The notes beneath the pieces were generated by a model. The model saw only the letters and a list, made by a program, of their open reading frames with translations. It made no database searches and had not been told where the DNA came from. The translations under genes were made by a program, and so were the position numbers. 64,000 nt of DNA from Metabacillus mangrovi (GTDB taxonomy: Bacteria; Bacillota; Bacilli; Bacillales; Bacillaceae), in assembly GCF_009711125.1 (NCBI RefSeq), contig NZ_WMIB01000003.1:124001-188000 (forward strand), in the 5' to 3' direction. Positions 1 to 9,401 of this stretch are shown here, piece by piece. Each line of letters opens with the position of its first letter. Position 1 is the stretch's first letter.

Positions 1-1037
1 TCTCCGTCGAACTGCAATATGACTTTACGGTGAGTGCAGATTTCCGCATCGTGAAGGACGAAGAATTTGCGACCACGCTGCACCATTTTACCGGCTCTAA
101 AGACCATAATGTAAGGATGCGCCAGCTTGCAAAAGAGCAGGGGAAAAAGATCAGCGAGTATGGGGTAGAGGATCTGGAAACCGGTGCAATCCAGACGTTT
201 GAAGATGAAGCTGCCTTTTTTCAAAGCTTTGGCCTGCCGTTTATTCCGCCTGAGCTTCGGGAAGACGGAAGGGAAATTGAAGAATCGGACAGCCTGGAAG
301 GCCTCATTTCGGAAAAAAGCATCATCTCGGACCTTCATATGCACTCCACTTGGAGCGACGGGGCTTTTACGATTGAGGAAATGGCGCAGGCCTGCAAGGC
401 GAAGGGCTACAAATACATGGCGATTACCGACCACTCGCACTACTTGAAGGTGGCGAACGGCCTTTCTCCGGAAAGACTGAGGGAACAGAGAAAGGAAATC
501 GACCGCCTGAACGAGCAGTTTGAGGACTTTACGATTCTTGCGGGAGTGGAGATGGATATTCTTCCGGACGGAACGCTGGATTATGATGATGAATTGCTTG
601 AGGAGATGGATATCGTTATCGCCTCCATTCATTCAAGCTTTTCACAGCCGCAGGAAAAAATCATGGAGCGCCTGAAAACGGCACTGAAAAGCCATCATGT
701 GGACATTATCGCCCACCCGACCGGGAGGCTGATCGGAAAACGGGCTGGATACGACGTCGATATCAGTATGCTGATCCAGCTGGCGAAAGAAACGGATACC
801 GCACTGGAACTGAATGCAAACCCTAACCGGCTCGACTTAAGCGCAGAGCACCTGAAGCTTGCACAGGAGGCCGGAGTGAAAATAACGATCAGTACGGACG
901 CCCACAGCCTTGATATGCTGGAGCACATGCCGATTGGAGTTTCTACAGCCATTAAAGGAAATGTAAAAGAGGATCATGTCCTGAACACGTGGGAGCTTGA
1001 GAAGCTGAAGCAGTTTTTGAACAGGCATCATTCCTGA
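1..1037 (+). CDS. polX: DNA polymerase/3'-5' exonuclease PolX, C-terminal part (5' end outside window)
   Basis: This is the C-terminal 344 residues of an X-family DNA polymerase with a PHP phosphoesterase domain. The reading frame is open to the first base of the window (frame starts at base 3), so the GTG at 30 is internal and the polymerase part lies upstream. The PHP domain is plain from about visible residue 108 onward: [12 protein letters not shown] and AITDHSH supply metal-binding His and Asp residues, followed by [24 protein letters not shown] and ISTDAH. Family knowledge: PolX fills short gaps and its PHP domain gives a Mn-dependent 3'-5' exonuclease used in base excision repair. mutS2 follows after 20 bases, as in Bacillus, so the two are probably cotranscribed. 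Identification is firm; the true start cannot be seen. Confidence 0.95.
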   Translation, partial: SVELQYDFTVSADFRIVKDEEFATTLHHFTGSKDHNVRMRQLAKEQGKKISEYGVEDLETGAIQTFEDEAAFFQSFGLPFIPPELREDGREIEESDSLEGLISEKSIISDLHMHSTWSDGAFTIEEMAQACKAKGYKYMAITDHSHYLKVANGLSPERLREQRKEIDRLNEQFEDFTILAGVEMDILPDGTLDYDDELLEEMDIVIASIHSSFSQPQEKIMERLKTALKSHHVDIIAHPTGRLIGKRAGYDVDISMLIQLAKETDTALELNANPNRLDLSAEHLKLAQEAGVKITISTDAHSLDMLEHMPIGVSTAIKGNVKEDHVLNTWELEKLKQFLNRHHS

Positions 1038-1057
1038 AGATTTGGGAGGTCTGCAAT

Positions 1058-3424
1058 TTGCAGGAAAAAGGATTAAAAGTACTGGAGTTTCATAAGATCA
1101 GGCAGCAGCTGACAAACCATGCTGCGTCATCATTGGGAAAAGAAAAAGCAGAGGCGCTTCTCCCTGCCTTAACGCTTGAGGAAGCAGAAAAGCGGCAGCA
1201 GGAGACGTTTGAAGCGGCCGATGTCCTGAGAATCAGGGGCCATGCTCCATTCGGCGGCCTGACGGATATCCGTGCCAGTCTGAAACGGGCAAAGATTGGC
1301 GGGGTCCTGAGCGCACATGAATGCATGGGAACAGCAGGTGTGCTTTATGCGGGACGGCAGATGAAGCAGTTTATTCTAGAGCTCGCGGAGGAAGAAATCC
1401 TGTCCATTCCGCTTTCTGAGGAGAAAGTACGGCTGATAGAGCCGCTTACGGACCTGGAACGGAAGATCAATCAATGTGTGGATGACAACGGGGAGATTCT
1501 TGATCATGCGAGCGATTTGCTGCGCTCGCTCAGGCAGCAGCTCCGGACGCTTGAATCCCGTGTCCGCCAGAAGCTGGAGTCGATGATCCGCTCTTCTTCT
1601 GCACAAAAGATGCTGTCCGACGCTATCATCACGATCCGGAACGAACGGTTCGTCATTCCGGTTAAACAGGAATATCGTTCCTCCTACGGAGGGATTGTGC
1701 ACGATCAATCCTCCTCCGGTGCAACCCTTTTTATTGAACCGCAGGCAGTGGTGGATATGAACAATTCCCTGCAGCAGGCAAAAATGAAAGAAAAGCAGGA
1801 AATTCAGCGCATCTTAAGAATGCTCTCGGAAGCCATAGCAGAGCATGCGGATCTAATTTTGGAAAATCTCGAAGTGCTCGCACACCTTGACTTCATGTTC
1901 ACGAAAGCACGATATGCAAAAGCGATTAAAGCTTCCCGGCCGAAGCTGAACAGTGAAGGGTACATCAATCTGAAAAGAGCCCGCCATCCCCTTTTGGACC
2001 CGGAAGAAGTGGTCGCCAATGACATTCTGCTTGGAGACAGCTATTCTACGATTGTCATTACAGGGCCAAATACGGGCGGGAAGACCGTGACCCTTAAAAC
2101 GATCGGACTTTGCACATTGATGGCGCAGGCCGGTCTTCAAGTACCGGCAGCAGAGGGCTCAGAAGCTTCTGTTTTTGATTCTGTATATGCCGACATTGGA
2201 GATGAACAATCCATCGAGCAAAGTTTAAGTACTTTTTCCTCCCATATGGTCAACATTGTGGATATTTTAAATAAAGCCGATGAAAACAGTCTTGTTCTGT
2301 TTGACGAGCTCGGAGCGGGAACCGATCCGCAGGAAGGGGCGGCCCTTGCCATTTCGATTCTGGATGAGGTGTACGGCAGAGGGGCGACCGTTGTCGCGAC
2401 GACTCATTATCCGGAGCTCAAGGCATATGGCTACAACAGGGACGGAGTCATCAATGCAAGCGTTGAATTCAATGTGGATACATTGAGCCCGACCTACCGG
2501 CTTCTGATCGGCGTGCCCGGACGAAGCAACGCCTTTGAAATCTCCCGCAGACTCGGTCTGTCAGAGCATGTCATTTCATATGCGAAATCGAATATGACAG
2601 CGGAAAGCAATGAAGTGGATACGATGATCGCTTCCCTCGAAGACAGCAGGAAGGAAGCGGAGGAAGAAGCAAGGGAAGCAGAAGAACTCCGCAAAGAGGC
2701 AGAAGATCTCCACAAAGAGTTGCAGAAGCAGATCCTAGAATTCAACGAGCAGCGTGACCGGCTTTATGAAGACGCTGAAAAGAAAGCCTCAGAAAAGCTT
2801 GATGAAGCGAAAAAAGAAGCAGAAGAGATTATCAGCCATCTGCGAAAGCTGCAAAAGGAACAATACGGCTCGATAAAAGAGCATGAGCTGATCGACGCAA
2901 GAAAACGCCTCGAGCAGGCTCAGCCGGTTTTCGAAAAATCGGCTCCGCAAAAGAAAAAGGATCCTGTAAAAGAAGAGCGGAAGCTGCAGCCCGGGGACGA
3001 AGTGAAAGTGCTCAGCTTCGGCCAGAAAGGCATCCTGCTCGAAAAATCCGGAAACAGCGAGTGGCACGTCCAGATGGGAATCCTGAAAATGAAAGTCAAG
3101 GAGAAGGATATCCAGTATTTGAGCAGGCCGAAACCTGTCATCGAAAAGCCGCTCGCTTCAGTTAAAGGCAAGGATTATCACGTTTCCCTCGAGCTTGATT
3201 TAAGAGGCGAGCGCTATGAGAACGCCCTGAGCAGGACTGAGAAGTACCTGGATGATGCCGTTTTGGCAGGGTATCCGAGAGTCTCCATTATCCACGGAAA
3301 AGGAACAGGCGCACTCCGCAAAGGTGTCCAGGAGCTCCTCCAAAACCACCGCAGCGTAAAAAATACAAGATTCGGAGAAGCCGGAGAAGGCGGCAGCGGT
3401 GTCACAATCGTTGAACTTAAATAA
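1058..3424 (+). CDS. mutS2: MutS2 (ATPase and Smr endonuclease; ribosome-collision factor)
   Basis: A 788-residue MutS2, the usual Bacillus length. The start is TTG, with GGGAGGT just upstream. The N-terminal core is followed by an ABC-type ATPase with Walker A GPNTGGKT near residue 336 and Walker [15 protein letters not shown] long charged coiled coil (about residues 510-620) and a C-terminal Smr domain (about 714-788; [24 protein letters not shown]) follow. The mismatch-recognition domain of MutS1 is absent, as expected. Family knowledge: MutS2 was long assigned to suppression of homologous recombination, and in B. subtilis it has more recently been shown to act on stalled or collided ribosomes. 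It lies between polX and yshE in a tight operon. Confidence 0.96.
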   Translation: MQEKGLKVLEFHKIRQQLTNHAASSLGKEKAEALLPALTLEEAEKRQQETFEAADVLRIRGHAPFGGLTDIRASLKRAKIGGVLSAHECMGTAGVLYAGRQMKQFILELAEEEILSIPLSEEKVRLIEPLTDLERKINQCVDDNGEILDHASDLLRSLRQQLRTLESRVRQKLESMIRSSSAQKMLSDAIITIRNERFVIPVKQEYRSSYGGIVHDQSSSGATLFIEPQAVVDMNNSLQQAKMKEKQEIQRILRMLSEAIAEHADLILENLEVLAHLDFMFTKARYAKAIKASRPKLNSEGYINLKRARHPLLDPEEVVANDILLGDSYSTIVITGPNTGGKTVTLKTIGLCTLMAQAGLQVPAAEGSEASVFDSVYADIGDEQSIEQSLSTFSSHMVNIVDILNKADENSLVLFDELGAGTDPQEGAALAISILDEVYGRGATVVATTHYPELKAYGYNRDGVINASVEFNVDTLSPTYRLLIGVPGRSNAFEISRRLGLSEHVISYAKSNMTAESNEVDTMIASLEDSRKEAEEEAREAEELRKEAEDLHKELQKQILEFNEQRDRLYEDAEKKASEKLDEAKKEAEEIISHLRKLQKEQYGSIKEHELIDARKRLEQAQPVFEKSAPQKKKDPVKEERKLQPGDEVKVLSFGQKGILLEKSGNSEWHVQMGILKMKVKEKDIQYLSRPKPVIEKPLASVKGKDYHVSLELDLRGERYENALSRTEKYLDDAVLAGYPRVSIIHGKGTGALRKGVQELLQNHRSVKNTRFGEAGEGGSGVTIVELK

Positions 3425-3442
3425 GGGGAGGCAAACAGCAAG

Positions 3443-3847
3443 ATGAATCCTTTCTGGGAAAATGACCTGGTCCAGACGGCAGCCTATTACAGTGTAGTCG
3501 TCCTGTGCATGATTGTATTCATGAGTATATTTGAGCTCGTCACCCGCTATAAAAACTGGGATGAAATTCAGAGAGGGAACCTGGCCGTTGCCATGACAAC
3601 CGGAGGGAAAATTTTCGGAATCGCGAACATCTTCCGTTTTTCCATCGAACAGCACAACTCTCTTTTTGAAATGATCGGCTGGGGCTGCTATGGATTCTTT
3701 CTCATGCTCCTCGGGTATTTCATTTATGAATTTCTTACCCCGAAGTTTAAAATCGATGAAGAAATCGAAAAAGACAACCGAGCCGTCGGCTTCATTTCCA
3801 TGGTCATCTCCGTCGGACTCTCCTACGTGATCGGATCGAACATCTAA
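3443..3847 (+). CDS. yshE: DUF350-type membrane protein YshE
   Basis: A 134-residue polytopic membrane protein with about four hydrophobic segments (about residues 12-32, 48-60, 70-92 and 112-132). A good ribosome-binding site (AAGGGGAGG) precedes the ATG, 18 bases after mutS2. Sequence and position match the YshE/DUF350 family that sits behind mutS2 in Bacillus. The function is unknown. The charged stretch before the last segment (KFKIDEEIEKDNRA) is probably a cytoplasmic or extracytoplasmic loop. The stop codon overlaps the start of the next tiny reading frame (TAATG), which suggests translational coupling. Family membership is likely; no biochemical role can be stated. Confidence 0.9.
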   Translation: MNPFWENDLVQTAAYYSVVVLCMIVFMSIFELVTRYKNWDEIQRGNLAVAMTTGGKIFGIANIFRFSIEQHNSLFEMIGWGCYGFFLMLLGYFIYEFLTPKFKIDEEIEKDNRAVGFISMVISVGLSYVIGSNI

Positions 3848-3930
3848 TGGAAACATTAGCGAAGGTCCTAATTGGCGTATGCGGTCTGTTTGTAGTCTTA
3901 GGAGTCCTCTATCTGCTGTTTTTCCAATAA
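3847..3930 (+). CDS. 27-residue single-pass membrane peptide coupled to yshE
   Basis: This short frame starts with an ATG that overlaps the yshE stop by one base (TAATG) and runs 27 codons to TAA, immediately before a strong terminator. The peptide begins METLAKVLIGVCGLF and continues as one hydrophobic span of about 18 residues ending in LLFFQ, the composition of a single transmembrane helix. It has no convincing ribosome-binding site of its own, so translation would depend on re-initiation from yshE. I do not recognise a family. Support comes from the overlap, the uninterrupted hydrophobic content and the placement between gene and terminator. It could also be a chance frame. Confidence 0.55.
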   Translation: METLAKVLIGVCGLFVVLGVLYLLFFQ

Positions 3931-3934
3931 AAAG

Positions 3935-3966
3935 AAGCCCCCGCCGGCCGCGGGGGTTTCTTCTAT
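3935..3966 (+). terminator. Rho-independent terminator after the polX-mutS2-yshE unit
   Basis: An 11-bp stem, with CCCCCGC (3939-3945) pairing GCGGGGG (3951-3957) and flanking GAA/TTC pairs, has a 5-base loop and is followed by a T-rich tract. It ends the transcript just after the 27-residue frame. Confidence 0.85.
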
Positions 3967-4151
3967 TCTCCAAGTTAAAGAATGCCTGTATTGGAGTTGG
4001 CCCTTAAACTTTATAAGCAGATCCGCAAAACCTCCAAGCTTGCCAATTACCCGAAAATAGACCGAAAAACCGCCCCCAATTCTATGATAGCCCGCTGCCT
4101 CATGGCTGCCCCCAAAAATCGATGAGATTTTATGTAAATTTCAGAATATAC

Positions 4152-4160
4152 TGTTATAAT
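4152..4160 (+). promoter_or_regulatory. Candidate extended -10 promoter of lcfA
   Basis: TGTTATAAT, an extended -10 with a perfect TATAAT at 4155-4160, lies 38 bases before the lcfA start. No good -35 is visible at the normal distance. I see no FadR box here, unlike in front of fadR. The rest of 3967-4150 shows no gene. Confidence 0.5.
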
Positions 4161-4197
4161 CAACTCGTAAGCCAAAAGACACAAGGGGGTAAGAAAG

Positions 4198-5886
4198 ATG
4201 GATTTGAACAGACCGTGGCTCGATCATTATCCTGATGAAATTCCGCCGGCTCTGGCGTTTGAACCGAAAACGCTGCCTGCTTATTTAGAGGAAACGGCCG
4301 CTGAATTTCCACAGAATACAGCCATTACTTTTTTCGGGAAGAAATTGGCGTATGCAGCACTGTTTGATGAAGCGAGAAAGCTCGCCGCCTATTTGCAGGG
4401 CCTTGGGATGAAAAAAGGAGACCGGGCTGCCATTATGCTGCCAAACTGTCCACAAGGGGTCATTTCCTACTACGGAGTTCTCATGGCGGGAGGAATTGTC
4501 GTATCAACGAACCCGCTCTATACGGAAAGGGAAATTGAATATCAGATGAATGACAGCGAAGCTGAATACATGATTACGCTGGATTTGCTATTCCCGCGGG
4601 TATCCAAAGTGAAAGCGCTGACAAAATTAAAGCATGTGATTGTAGCGAAGGTTCAAGACTATCTGCCATTCCCGAAAAATATCCTGTATCCGTTCGTCCA
4701 AAGGAAACAAACGAAGTTAAAGGTTCAAATCGAGCCGAGTGAAACCACCCATCTATTCTCGGAAATCATGAAAAAACCGGCTGGAACTATGGAGAAGACG
4801 GAAATAAATCCTGTTGAAGATGTAGCCCTTCTCCAGTATACAGGCGGTACCACCGGCTTTCCAAAGGGAGTTATGCTCACACATAAGAATATCGCCGCGA
4901 ACACCATCATGTGCTCGGCATGGATGTACAACTGCCGCCGCGGCCAGGAGAAGGTGCTGGGTCTGCTGCCGTTTTTCCATGTTTACGGGATGACAACGGT
5001 CATGCACTTATCTGTAACAGAAGGCTACAACATGGTCCTCCTGCCAAAGTTTGACGCAACCGACACGTTGAAGGCCATTCATAAAGAAAAGCCGACTCTT
5101 TTTCCGGGTGCACCGACGATTTATATCGCGCTTTTGAATCATCCTGAACTGAAAAAGTATGATTTATCCTCCGTTCACAGCTGCATCAGCGGCTCCGCTC
5201 CGCTTCCTGTGGAAATTCAGGAACGGTTTGAAAAGGAAACCGGAGGGAAATTGGTGGAAGGATACGGGCTTTCTGAAGCGTCTCCTGTCACTCATTCCAA
5301 CTTCTTATGGGGAAGAAGGGTAAAGGGAAGTATTGGTGTTCCATGGCCGAATACGGATGCGATGATTTTATCGGTCGAAACAGGGAACCAGGCCGAACCG
5401 GGGGAAAAAGGAGAACTGCTCGTCCGGGGGCCGCAGGTGATGAAAGGCTATTGGGGCAAGCCGGAGGAAACAGAAGCTGTTTTAAAAGACGGGTGGCTGT
5501 TTACCGGAGATATCGGGTATATGGATGAGGAAGGCTACTTTTATATAGTAGACCGCAAGAAAGATATGATCATAGCCGGAGGATATAATATTTATCCCCG
5601 TGAAGTAGAAGAAATACTCTACGAATATGATAAAATACAGGAAGTCGTAGTAGCAGGGGTTCCCGATCCATACAGAGGGGAAACGGTGAAAGCATATGTC
5701 GTGCCGAAGGAAGGGGTAGTCATCACAGAAGAAGAACTGAACCTCTTCGCACGAAAGCACCTCGCCGCCTACAAGGTCCCGCGGATCTATGAATTCAGGA
5801 GCGAGCTCCCAAAAACGGCTGTCGGAAAAATTTTGAGAAGAACGCTTATCGAAGAAGAGAAAGAAAAATTAAAGAACGCGAATTAA
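4198..5886 (+). CDS. lcfA: Long-chain fatty acid-CoA ligase LcfA
   Basis: A 562-residue member of the acyl-adenylate-forming family, close to the B. subtilis LcfA length. It activates fatty acids to acyl-CoA with ATP, the entry step to beta-oxidation. The P-loop-like motif YTGGTTGFPKG lies near residue 214, followed by VEGYGLSEASPV (acyl/adenylate site). DGWLFTGDIGYMDEEGY is near 430, and the C-terminal catalytic lysine is in TAVGKILRR near 543. The ATG follows AAGGGGG at good spacing. It heads the lcfA-fadR-fadB-etfB-etfA cluster known from B. subtilis, but a terminator-like hairpin and a separate promoter divide it here from fadR. The protein is probably peripheral to the inner face of the membrane (inference). 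The assignment is strong. Confidence 0.95.
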   Translation: MDLNRPWLDHYPDEIPPALAFEPKTLPAYLEETAAEFPQNTAITFFGKKLAYAALFDEARKLAAYLQGLGMKKGDRAAIMLPNCPQGVISYYGVLMAGGIVVSTNPLYTEREIEYQMNDSEAEYMITLDLLFPRVSKVKALTKLKHVIVAKVQDYLPFPKNILYPFVQRKQTKLKVQIEPSETTHLFSEIMKKPAGTMEKTEINPVEDVALLQYTGGTTGFPKGVMLTHKNIAANTIMCSAWMYNCRRGQEKVLGLLPFFHVYGMTTVMHLSVTEGYNMVLLPKFDATDTLKAIHKEKPTLFPGAPTIYIALLNHPELKKYDLSSVHSCISGSAPLPVEIQERFEKETGGKLVEGYGLSEASPVTHSNFLWGRRVKGSIGVPWPNTDAMILSVETGNQAEPGEKGELLVRGPQVMKGYWGKPEETEAVLKDGWLFTGDIGYMDEEGYFYIVDRKKDMIIAGGYNIYPREVEEILYEYDKIQEVVVAGVPDPYRGETVKAYVVPKEGVVITEEELNLFARKHLAAYKVPRIYEFRSELPKTAVGKILRRTLIEEEKEKLKNAN

Positions 5887-5893
5887 TCTTCTC

Positions 5894-5929
5894 AAAAGGG
5901 ATGTTCCGCCTTTGGGAATTTCCCTTTTT
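5894..5929 (+). terminator. Terminator between lcfA and fadR
   Basis: AAAAGGGA (5894-5901) pairs with TCCCTTTT (5921-5928). Inner GTTCC/GGAAT pairs and a T tract complete it. It lies 7 bases after the lcfA stop and suggests that fadR has its own transcript. Confidence 0.7.
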
Positions 5930-5944
5930 ACCCTTTGTTTTCAC

Positions 5945-5973
5945 TTGACACAGCCTTGCTTCTTTACTATTAT
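5945..5973 (+). promoter_or_regulatory. SigA-type promoter of fadR-fadB
   Basis: A perfect -35 TTGACA (5945-5950), a 17-base spacer and -10 TATTAT (5968-5973). The FadR operator begins 7 bases after the -10, so bound FadR would cover the transcription start. Confidence 0.75.
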
Positions 5974-5980
5974 AAAAATA

Positions 5981-5998
5981 TGAATGATGATTCATTCA
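5981..5998 (+). promoter_or_regulatory. FadR operator
   Basis: TGAATGATGATTCATTCA: perfect 7-bp inverted arms TGAATGA/TCATTCA around a 4-base centre. This agrees with the published Bacillus FadR (YsiA) consensus TGAATGANNANTCATTCA. It covers the predicted transcription start of fadR, so autorepression relieved by long-chain acyl-CoA is expected. Confidence 0.88.
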
Positions 5999-6020
5999 TT
6001 TCGAAAAGGAAGGTAGTCCA

Positions 6021-6608
6021 GTGAAACAAAACAAACCGAAATACAAACAGATTATTGATGCAGCAGTCGTCGTTATTGCTGAAAATGGCTATCATCAGGC
6101 CCAGGTTTCGAAGATTGCCAAGCAGGCCGGAGTAGCGGATGGAACCATCTACTTATACTTTAAAAATAAAGAGGACATCCTCGTTTCTCTTTTTAAAGAA
6201 AAAATGGGGCTCTTTATCGAAAAGATTGAAGGAGAGACTTCAGGGAAAACGAAGGCAGCAGACAAGCTGTATGTGCTGATCGAAAAGCACTTTTCGCTTC
6301 TTTCCGAAGATCATCACCTGGCCATCGTCACCCAGCTGGAGCTCAGGCAGTCCAACAAGGATCTCAGGCTGAGGATCAATGACGTGCTTAAAGGGTATTT
6401 GAATGTTGTGGATTCCATTATCCAAATAGGGAAGGAAACTGGAGAATTCCGGGAGGATCTGGACTTGAGGCTTGCAAGACAGATGATCTTCGGCACGATT
6501 GATGAAATCGTCACGACCTGGGTAATGAATGAGGAAAAGTATGACCTGACGGCACTGGCCGGCAAGGTTCATCATATGATTGTCCGCGGTTTCGGGAGCA
6601 GTCAATAA
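6021..6608 (+). CDS. fadR: Fatty-acid-responsive TetR-family repressor FadR
   Basis: A 195-residue TetR-family regulator, one residue longer than B. subtilis FadR. The N-terminal helix-turn-helix spans about residues 25-50 (ENGYHQAQVSKIAKQAGVADG, then TIYLYFKNKEDIL, the TetR signature). The rest is the ligand-binding helical domain. Family knowledge: FadR represses beta-oxidation genes and is released by long-chain acyl-CoA. A FadR palindrome lies directly upstream and fadB directly downstream, and the next gene's ribosome-binding site is only about 10 bases after the stop, so fadR-fadB is an operon. The start ATG follows AAAGGAAGG at normal spacing. Confidence 0.94.
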   Translation: MKQNKPKYKQIIDAAVVVIAENGYHQAQVSKIAKQAGVADGTIYLYFKNKEDILVSLFKEKMGLFIEKIEGETSGKTKAADKLYVLIEKHFSLLSEDHHLAIVTQLELRQSNKDLRLRINDVLKGYLNVVDSIIQIGKETGEFREDLDLRLARQMIFGTIDEIVTTWVMNEEKYDLTALAGKVHHMIVRGFGSSQ

Positions 6609-6630
6609 TAAAGGATCAGGAGGATCGATA

Positions 6631-7404
6631 GTGGGATACTTAACGATTGAAAAAGAAGAGTACGTTGCAGCCGTCAAAATAGACAATCCTCCTGCCAATG
6701 CACTCGGTTCTTATGTGCTTGAAGAACTGGCCGCTTTTATGGAGGATGCGGAGCATGATCCATCAATCCGGGTCATTCTCCTTTACGGGGAAGGCAAGTT
6801 CTTCTCCGCAGGGGCCGACATAAAAGAGTTCACACAGGTTGAATCCGGAGCAGAATTTTCAAAGCTCGCTGCCAACGGACAGCAGCTTTTTGAAAAAATC
6901 GAGAGCTTCAGCAAACCTGTCATCGCCGCGATTCACGGTGCAGCGCTCGGCGGCGGCCTGGAGCTTGCGATGTCCTGCCACATCCGTATTGTGACGGAAA
7001 ATGCGAAGCTTGGCCTTCCGGAACTGCAGCTCGGTCTGGTCCCCGGCTTCGGAGGTACGCAGAGACTTCCGCGCTATGTAGGGCAGGCAAAGGCGCTGGA
7101 GATGATGGCAACGAGCGAGCCGATCAGCGGTTCAGAAGCTGCCAGGCTTGGACTGGCCAACAAAGCTGTTCAGGATGAAATGCTTCTGCATGAAGCGAAA
7201 CAGCTTGCAGGTAAAATGGCATCGAAAAGCCCGAATACGCTCAAGGCTGCACTGGAGCTGCTTCAAACCAGCAAATCAGAAGCGTTCCATAAAGGAATGG
7301 AACGTGAAGCGGCTCTGTTCGGTGAAGTATTTGATAAGCAGGATGCAAAAGAAGGCATCCAGGCGTTCCTCGAAAAGAGAAAGCCGCAGTTCAAAGGGGA
7401 ATAG
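6631..7404 (+). CDS. fadB: Enoyl-CoA hydratase FadB
   Basis: A 257-residue crotonase-family enzyme. I place the start at GTG 6631 because AGGAGG lies just upstream and the length then matches the family; an in-frame ATG at 6580 lies inside fadR. Crotonase marks are present: the CoA/oxyanion-hole segment SAGADIKEF, then GAALGGGLELAM and LPELQLGLVPGFGGTQRL. Both catalytic acids of true hydratases are seen, Glu111 in GGGLELAM and Glu131 in LPELQLG, spaced 20 apart as in the rat enzyme. It should hydrate trans-2-enoyl-CoA during beta-oxidation. It follows fadR and precedes the etf genes, to which it could donate substrate flow but not electrons. Confidence 0.93.
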   Translation: MGYLTIEKEEYVAAVKIDNPPANALGSYVLEELAAFMEDAEHDPSIRVILLYGEGKFFSAGADIKEFTQVESGAEFSKLAANGQQLFEKIESFSKPVIAAIHGAALGGGLELAMSCHIRIVTENAKLGLPELQLGLVPGFGGTQRLPRYVGQAKALEMMATSEPISGSEAARLGLANKAVQDEMLLHEAKQLAGKMASKSPNTLKAALELLQTSKSEAFHKGMEREAALFGEVFDKQDAKEGIQAFLEKRKPQFKGE

Positions 7405-7409
7405 TCGTT

Positions 7410-7439
7410 GGACGGGGGTTTCCCCGCAAGGTATAATGG
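7410..7439 (+). promoter_or_regulatory. Candidate promoter of etfB-etfA
   Basis: TTGGAC (7410-7415), an 18-base spacer and TATAAT (7434-7439), 36 bases before the etfB start. It may give the etf pair transcription independent of fadR-fadB. Confidence 0.55.
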
Positions 7440-7475
7440 AAACGCATACAATGGAAGAAACAGGGGGATGGAGAA

Positions 7476-8249
7476 ATGAACATTTTTGTAATCATGAAGC
7501 GCACGTTTGATACAGAGGAGAAGATTTCCATCAGTAATGGCAGCATTCAGGAGGATGGAGCGGAGTTCATTATCAATCCGTATGATGAATATGCCATTGA
7601 AGAAGCCATCCGCCTCAGGGATGATCAAGGCGGCGAAGTGACGGTTGTGACCATCGGCAGCGAAGAAGCGGAAAAAGAGCTCCGTACAGCATTGGCAATG
7701 GGCTGCGATAAAGCAGTGCTCATCAACACAGAGGATGACCTCGAGGATGGCGACCAGTTCACATCCGCCAAGATCCTTGCTGAATTCCTCAAGGATAAAG
7801 AAGCAGACCTGATCCTTGGCGGGAACGTAGCCATCGACGGCGGTTCCGGACAAGTCGGGCCAAGACTCGCTGAACTGCTGGATATCCCGTATGTCACGAC
7901 CATCACAAAGCTTGAGATTGAAGGAACGAAAGCGACAGTAACGCGTGACGTAGAAGGTGACTCTGAAGTGATCGAAACGTCTCTTCCGCTGCTTGCTACA
8001 GCTCAGCAGGGCTTGAATGAGCCGCGATACCCATCTCTTCCGGGCATTATGAAGGCGAAGAAAAAGCCTCTTGATGAACTGGAACTGGATGATCTGGACC
8101 TGGAAGAGGATGACGTGGAACCGAAAACGAAAACAATTGAAATTTTCATGCCTGCAAAAAAAGAAGCAGGGAAAGTTCTGCAGGGTGAATTGAACGATCA
8201 AGTGAAAGAACTCGTTGGCCTGCTGAGAAACGAAGCAAAAGTGATCTGA
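7476..8249 (+). CDS. etfB: Electron transfer flavoprotein beta subunit
   Basis: A 257-residue EtfB. The N-terminal alpha/beta fold opens MNIFVIMKRTFDTEEK, and the AMP-binding region is recognisable (ADLILGGNVAIDGGSGQVGPRLAELL), as is the family signature VEGDSEVIETSLPLLATAQQGLNEPRYPSLPGIMKAKKK in positions about 165-200. The start ATG follows CAGGGGGATGGAG. EtfAB accepts electrons from acyl-CoA dehydrogenases and passes them to the quinone pool. etfA follows after 54 bases, so they form one unit at the end of the fatty-acid cluster. Confidence 0.96.
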   Translation: MNIFVIMKRTFDTEEKISISNGSIQEDGAEFIINPYDEYAIEEAIRLRDDQGGEVTVVTIGSEEAEKELRTALAMGCDKAVLINTEDDLEDGDQFTSAKILAEFLKDKEADLILGGNVAIDGGSGQVGPRLAELLDIPYVTTITKLEIEGTKATVTRDVEGDSEVIETSLPLLATAQQGLNEPRYPSLPGIMKAKKKPLDELELDDLDLEEDDVEPKTKTIEIFMPAKKEAGKVLQGELNDQVKELVGLLRNEAKVI

Positions 8250-8303
8250 CTGCACTTCAATACATGAATGTTCGGGAATCCGGAGAAATAGGGGGAAATC
8301 ATA

Positions 8304-9281
8304 ATGGCAAGAAAAGTTCTTATATTGGGAGAAGTTCGGGATCAGTCTTTACGAAATGTTTCATTTGAAGCGATCGCTGCAGGAAAAACGGTAGCAGAAG
8401 GCGGAGAAGTCGTCGCTGTCCTGATTGGAGACAGTGTATCCGGCCTCGCTCAGGAAATGATTCAGTACGGTGCAGACCGTGTAATCACAGTGGAAGACGA
8501 AAAGCTCGCCGCTTATACACCTGATGGCTACTCACAGGCATTGATGGCGGTCATTGAAGAAGAAAAGCCGGAAGGAATGATTTTTGGACACACAGCCCTG
8601 GGCAAAGATCTTTCTCCGAAAATCGCTGCCAAGCTGCAAACCGGTCTCGTATCCGATGCCATTCATGTGGAAGAGGCTGGCGGAAACATCGTCTTTACAC
8701 GCCCGATCTACTCCGGGAAAGCGTTTGAAAAGGTCATCGTAACAGACGGCGTTCTTTTCGCAACCATCCGTCCGAACAACATTGCTCCGCTGGACAAGGA
8801 CGACTCCAGAAGCGGCGATGTCAGCCAGGTCTCAGCAGAAATTAAAGATCTGCGCACCATTGTAAAAGATGTGATCCGCAAAGCAACAGAAGGGGTCGAT
8901 CTTTCCGAAGCGAAAGTGATTGTAGCCGGAGGACGCGGTGTAAAGAGTGAAGATGGCTTCAGCCCTCTGAAAGAGCTTGCAGATGTACTTGGCGGAGCGG
9001 TGGGAGCATCCCGCGGAGCATGTGACGCGGACTATTGTGACTACTCCCTTCAAATCGGCCAGACTGGGAAAGTCGTGACACCGGATCTTTACATCGCCTG
9101 CGGAATTTCCGGAGCCATCCAGCATTTGGCCGGCATGTCCAATTCAAAAGTGATCGTAGCGATCAACAAAGACCCGGAAGCAAACATTTTCAAAGTAGCC
9201 GACTACGGAATCGTCGGAGATCTGTTCGAGGTAATTCCCATGCTGACGGAAGAATTCAAAAAATTAAAAGTACACTCCTAA
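8304..9281 (+). CDS. etfA: Electron transfer flavoprotein alpha subunit
   Basis: A 325-residue EtfA. The N-terminal domain (about 1-190) pairs with EtfB. The C-terminal FAD-binding domain has [46 protein letters not shown] and [17 protein letters not shown], which carry the flavin and signature contacts. The ATG follows AGGGGGAAATC. A long terminator follows at once, so etfA is the last gene of the beta-oxidation group. The acyl-CoA dehydrogenase that should feed this flavoprotein is not in the window. Confidence 0.96.
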   Translation: MARKVLILGEVRDQSLRNVSFEAIAAGKTVAEGGEVVAVLIGDSVSGLAQEMIQYGADRVITVEDEKLAAYTPDGYSQALMAVIEEEKPEGMIFGHTALGKDLSPKIAAKLQTGLVSDAIHVEEAGGNIVFTRPIYSGKAFEKVIVTDGVLFATIRPNNIAPLDKDDSRSGDVSQVSAEIKDLRTIVKDVIRKATEGVDLSEAKVIVAGGRGVKSEDGFSPLKELADVLGGAVGASRGACDADYCDYSLQIGQTGKVVTPDLYIACGISGAIQHLAGMSNSKVIVAINKDPEANIFKVADYGIVGDLFEVIPMLTEEFKKLKVHS

Positions 9282-9286
9282 AAAAG

Positions 9287-9335
9287 AAAGCCCCCGAAGT
9301 GCATGCCACATAAGCATTTCGGGGGCTTTAATTTT
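9287..9335 (+). terminator. Strong terminator after etfA
   Basis: A long stem, with AAAGCCCCCGAA (9287-9298) pairing TTCGGGGGCTTT (9318-9329) and four further inner pairs including one wobble. TAATTTT follows. Confidence 0.92.
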
Positions 9336-9401
9336 GTAAAACCGGCCTTTAGGGGCCTAACCGAAGAAGCTGCCAGTTATGTATTGAGTAGATAGAATTG
9401 T

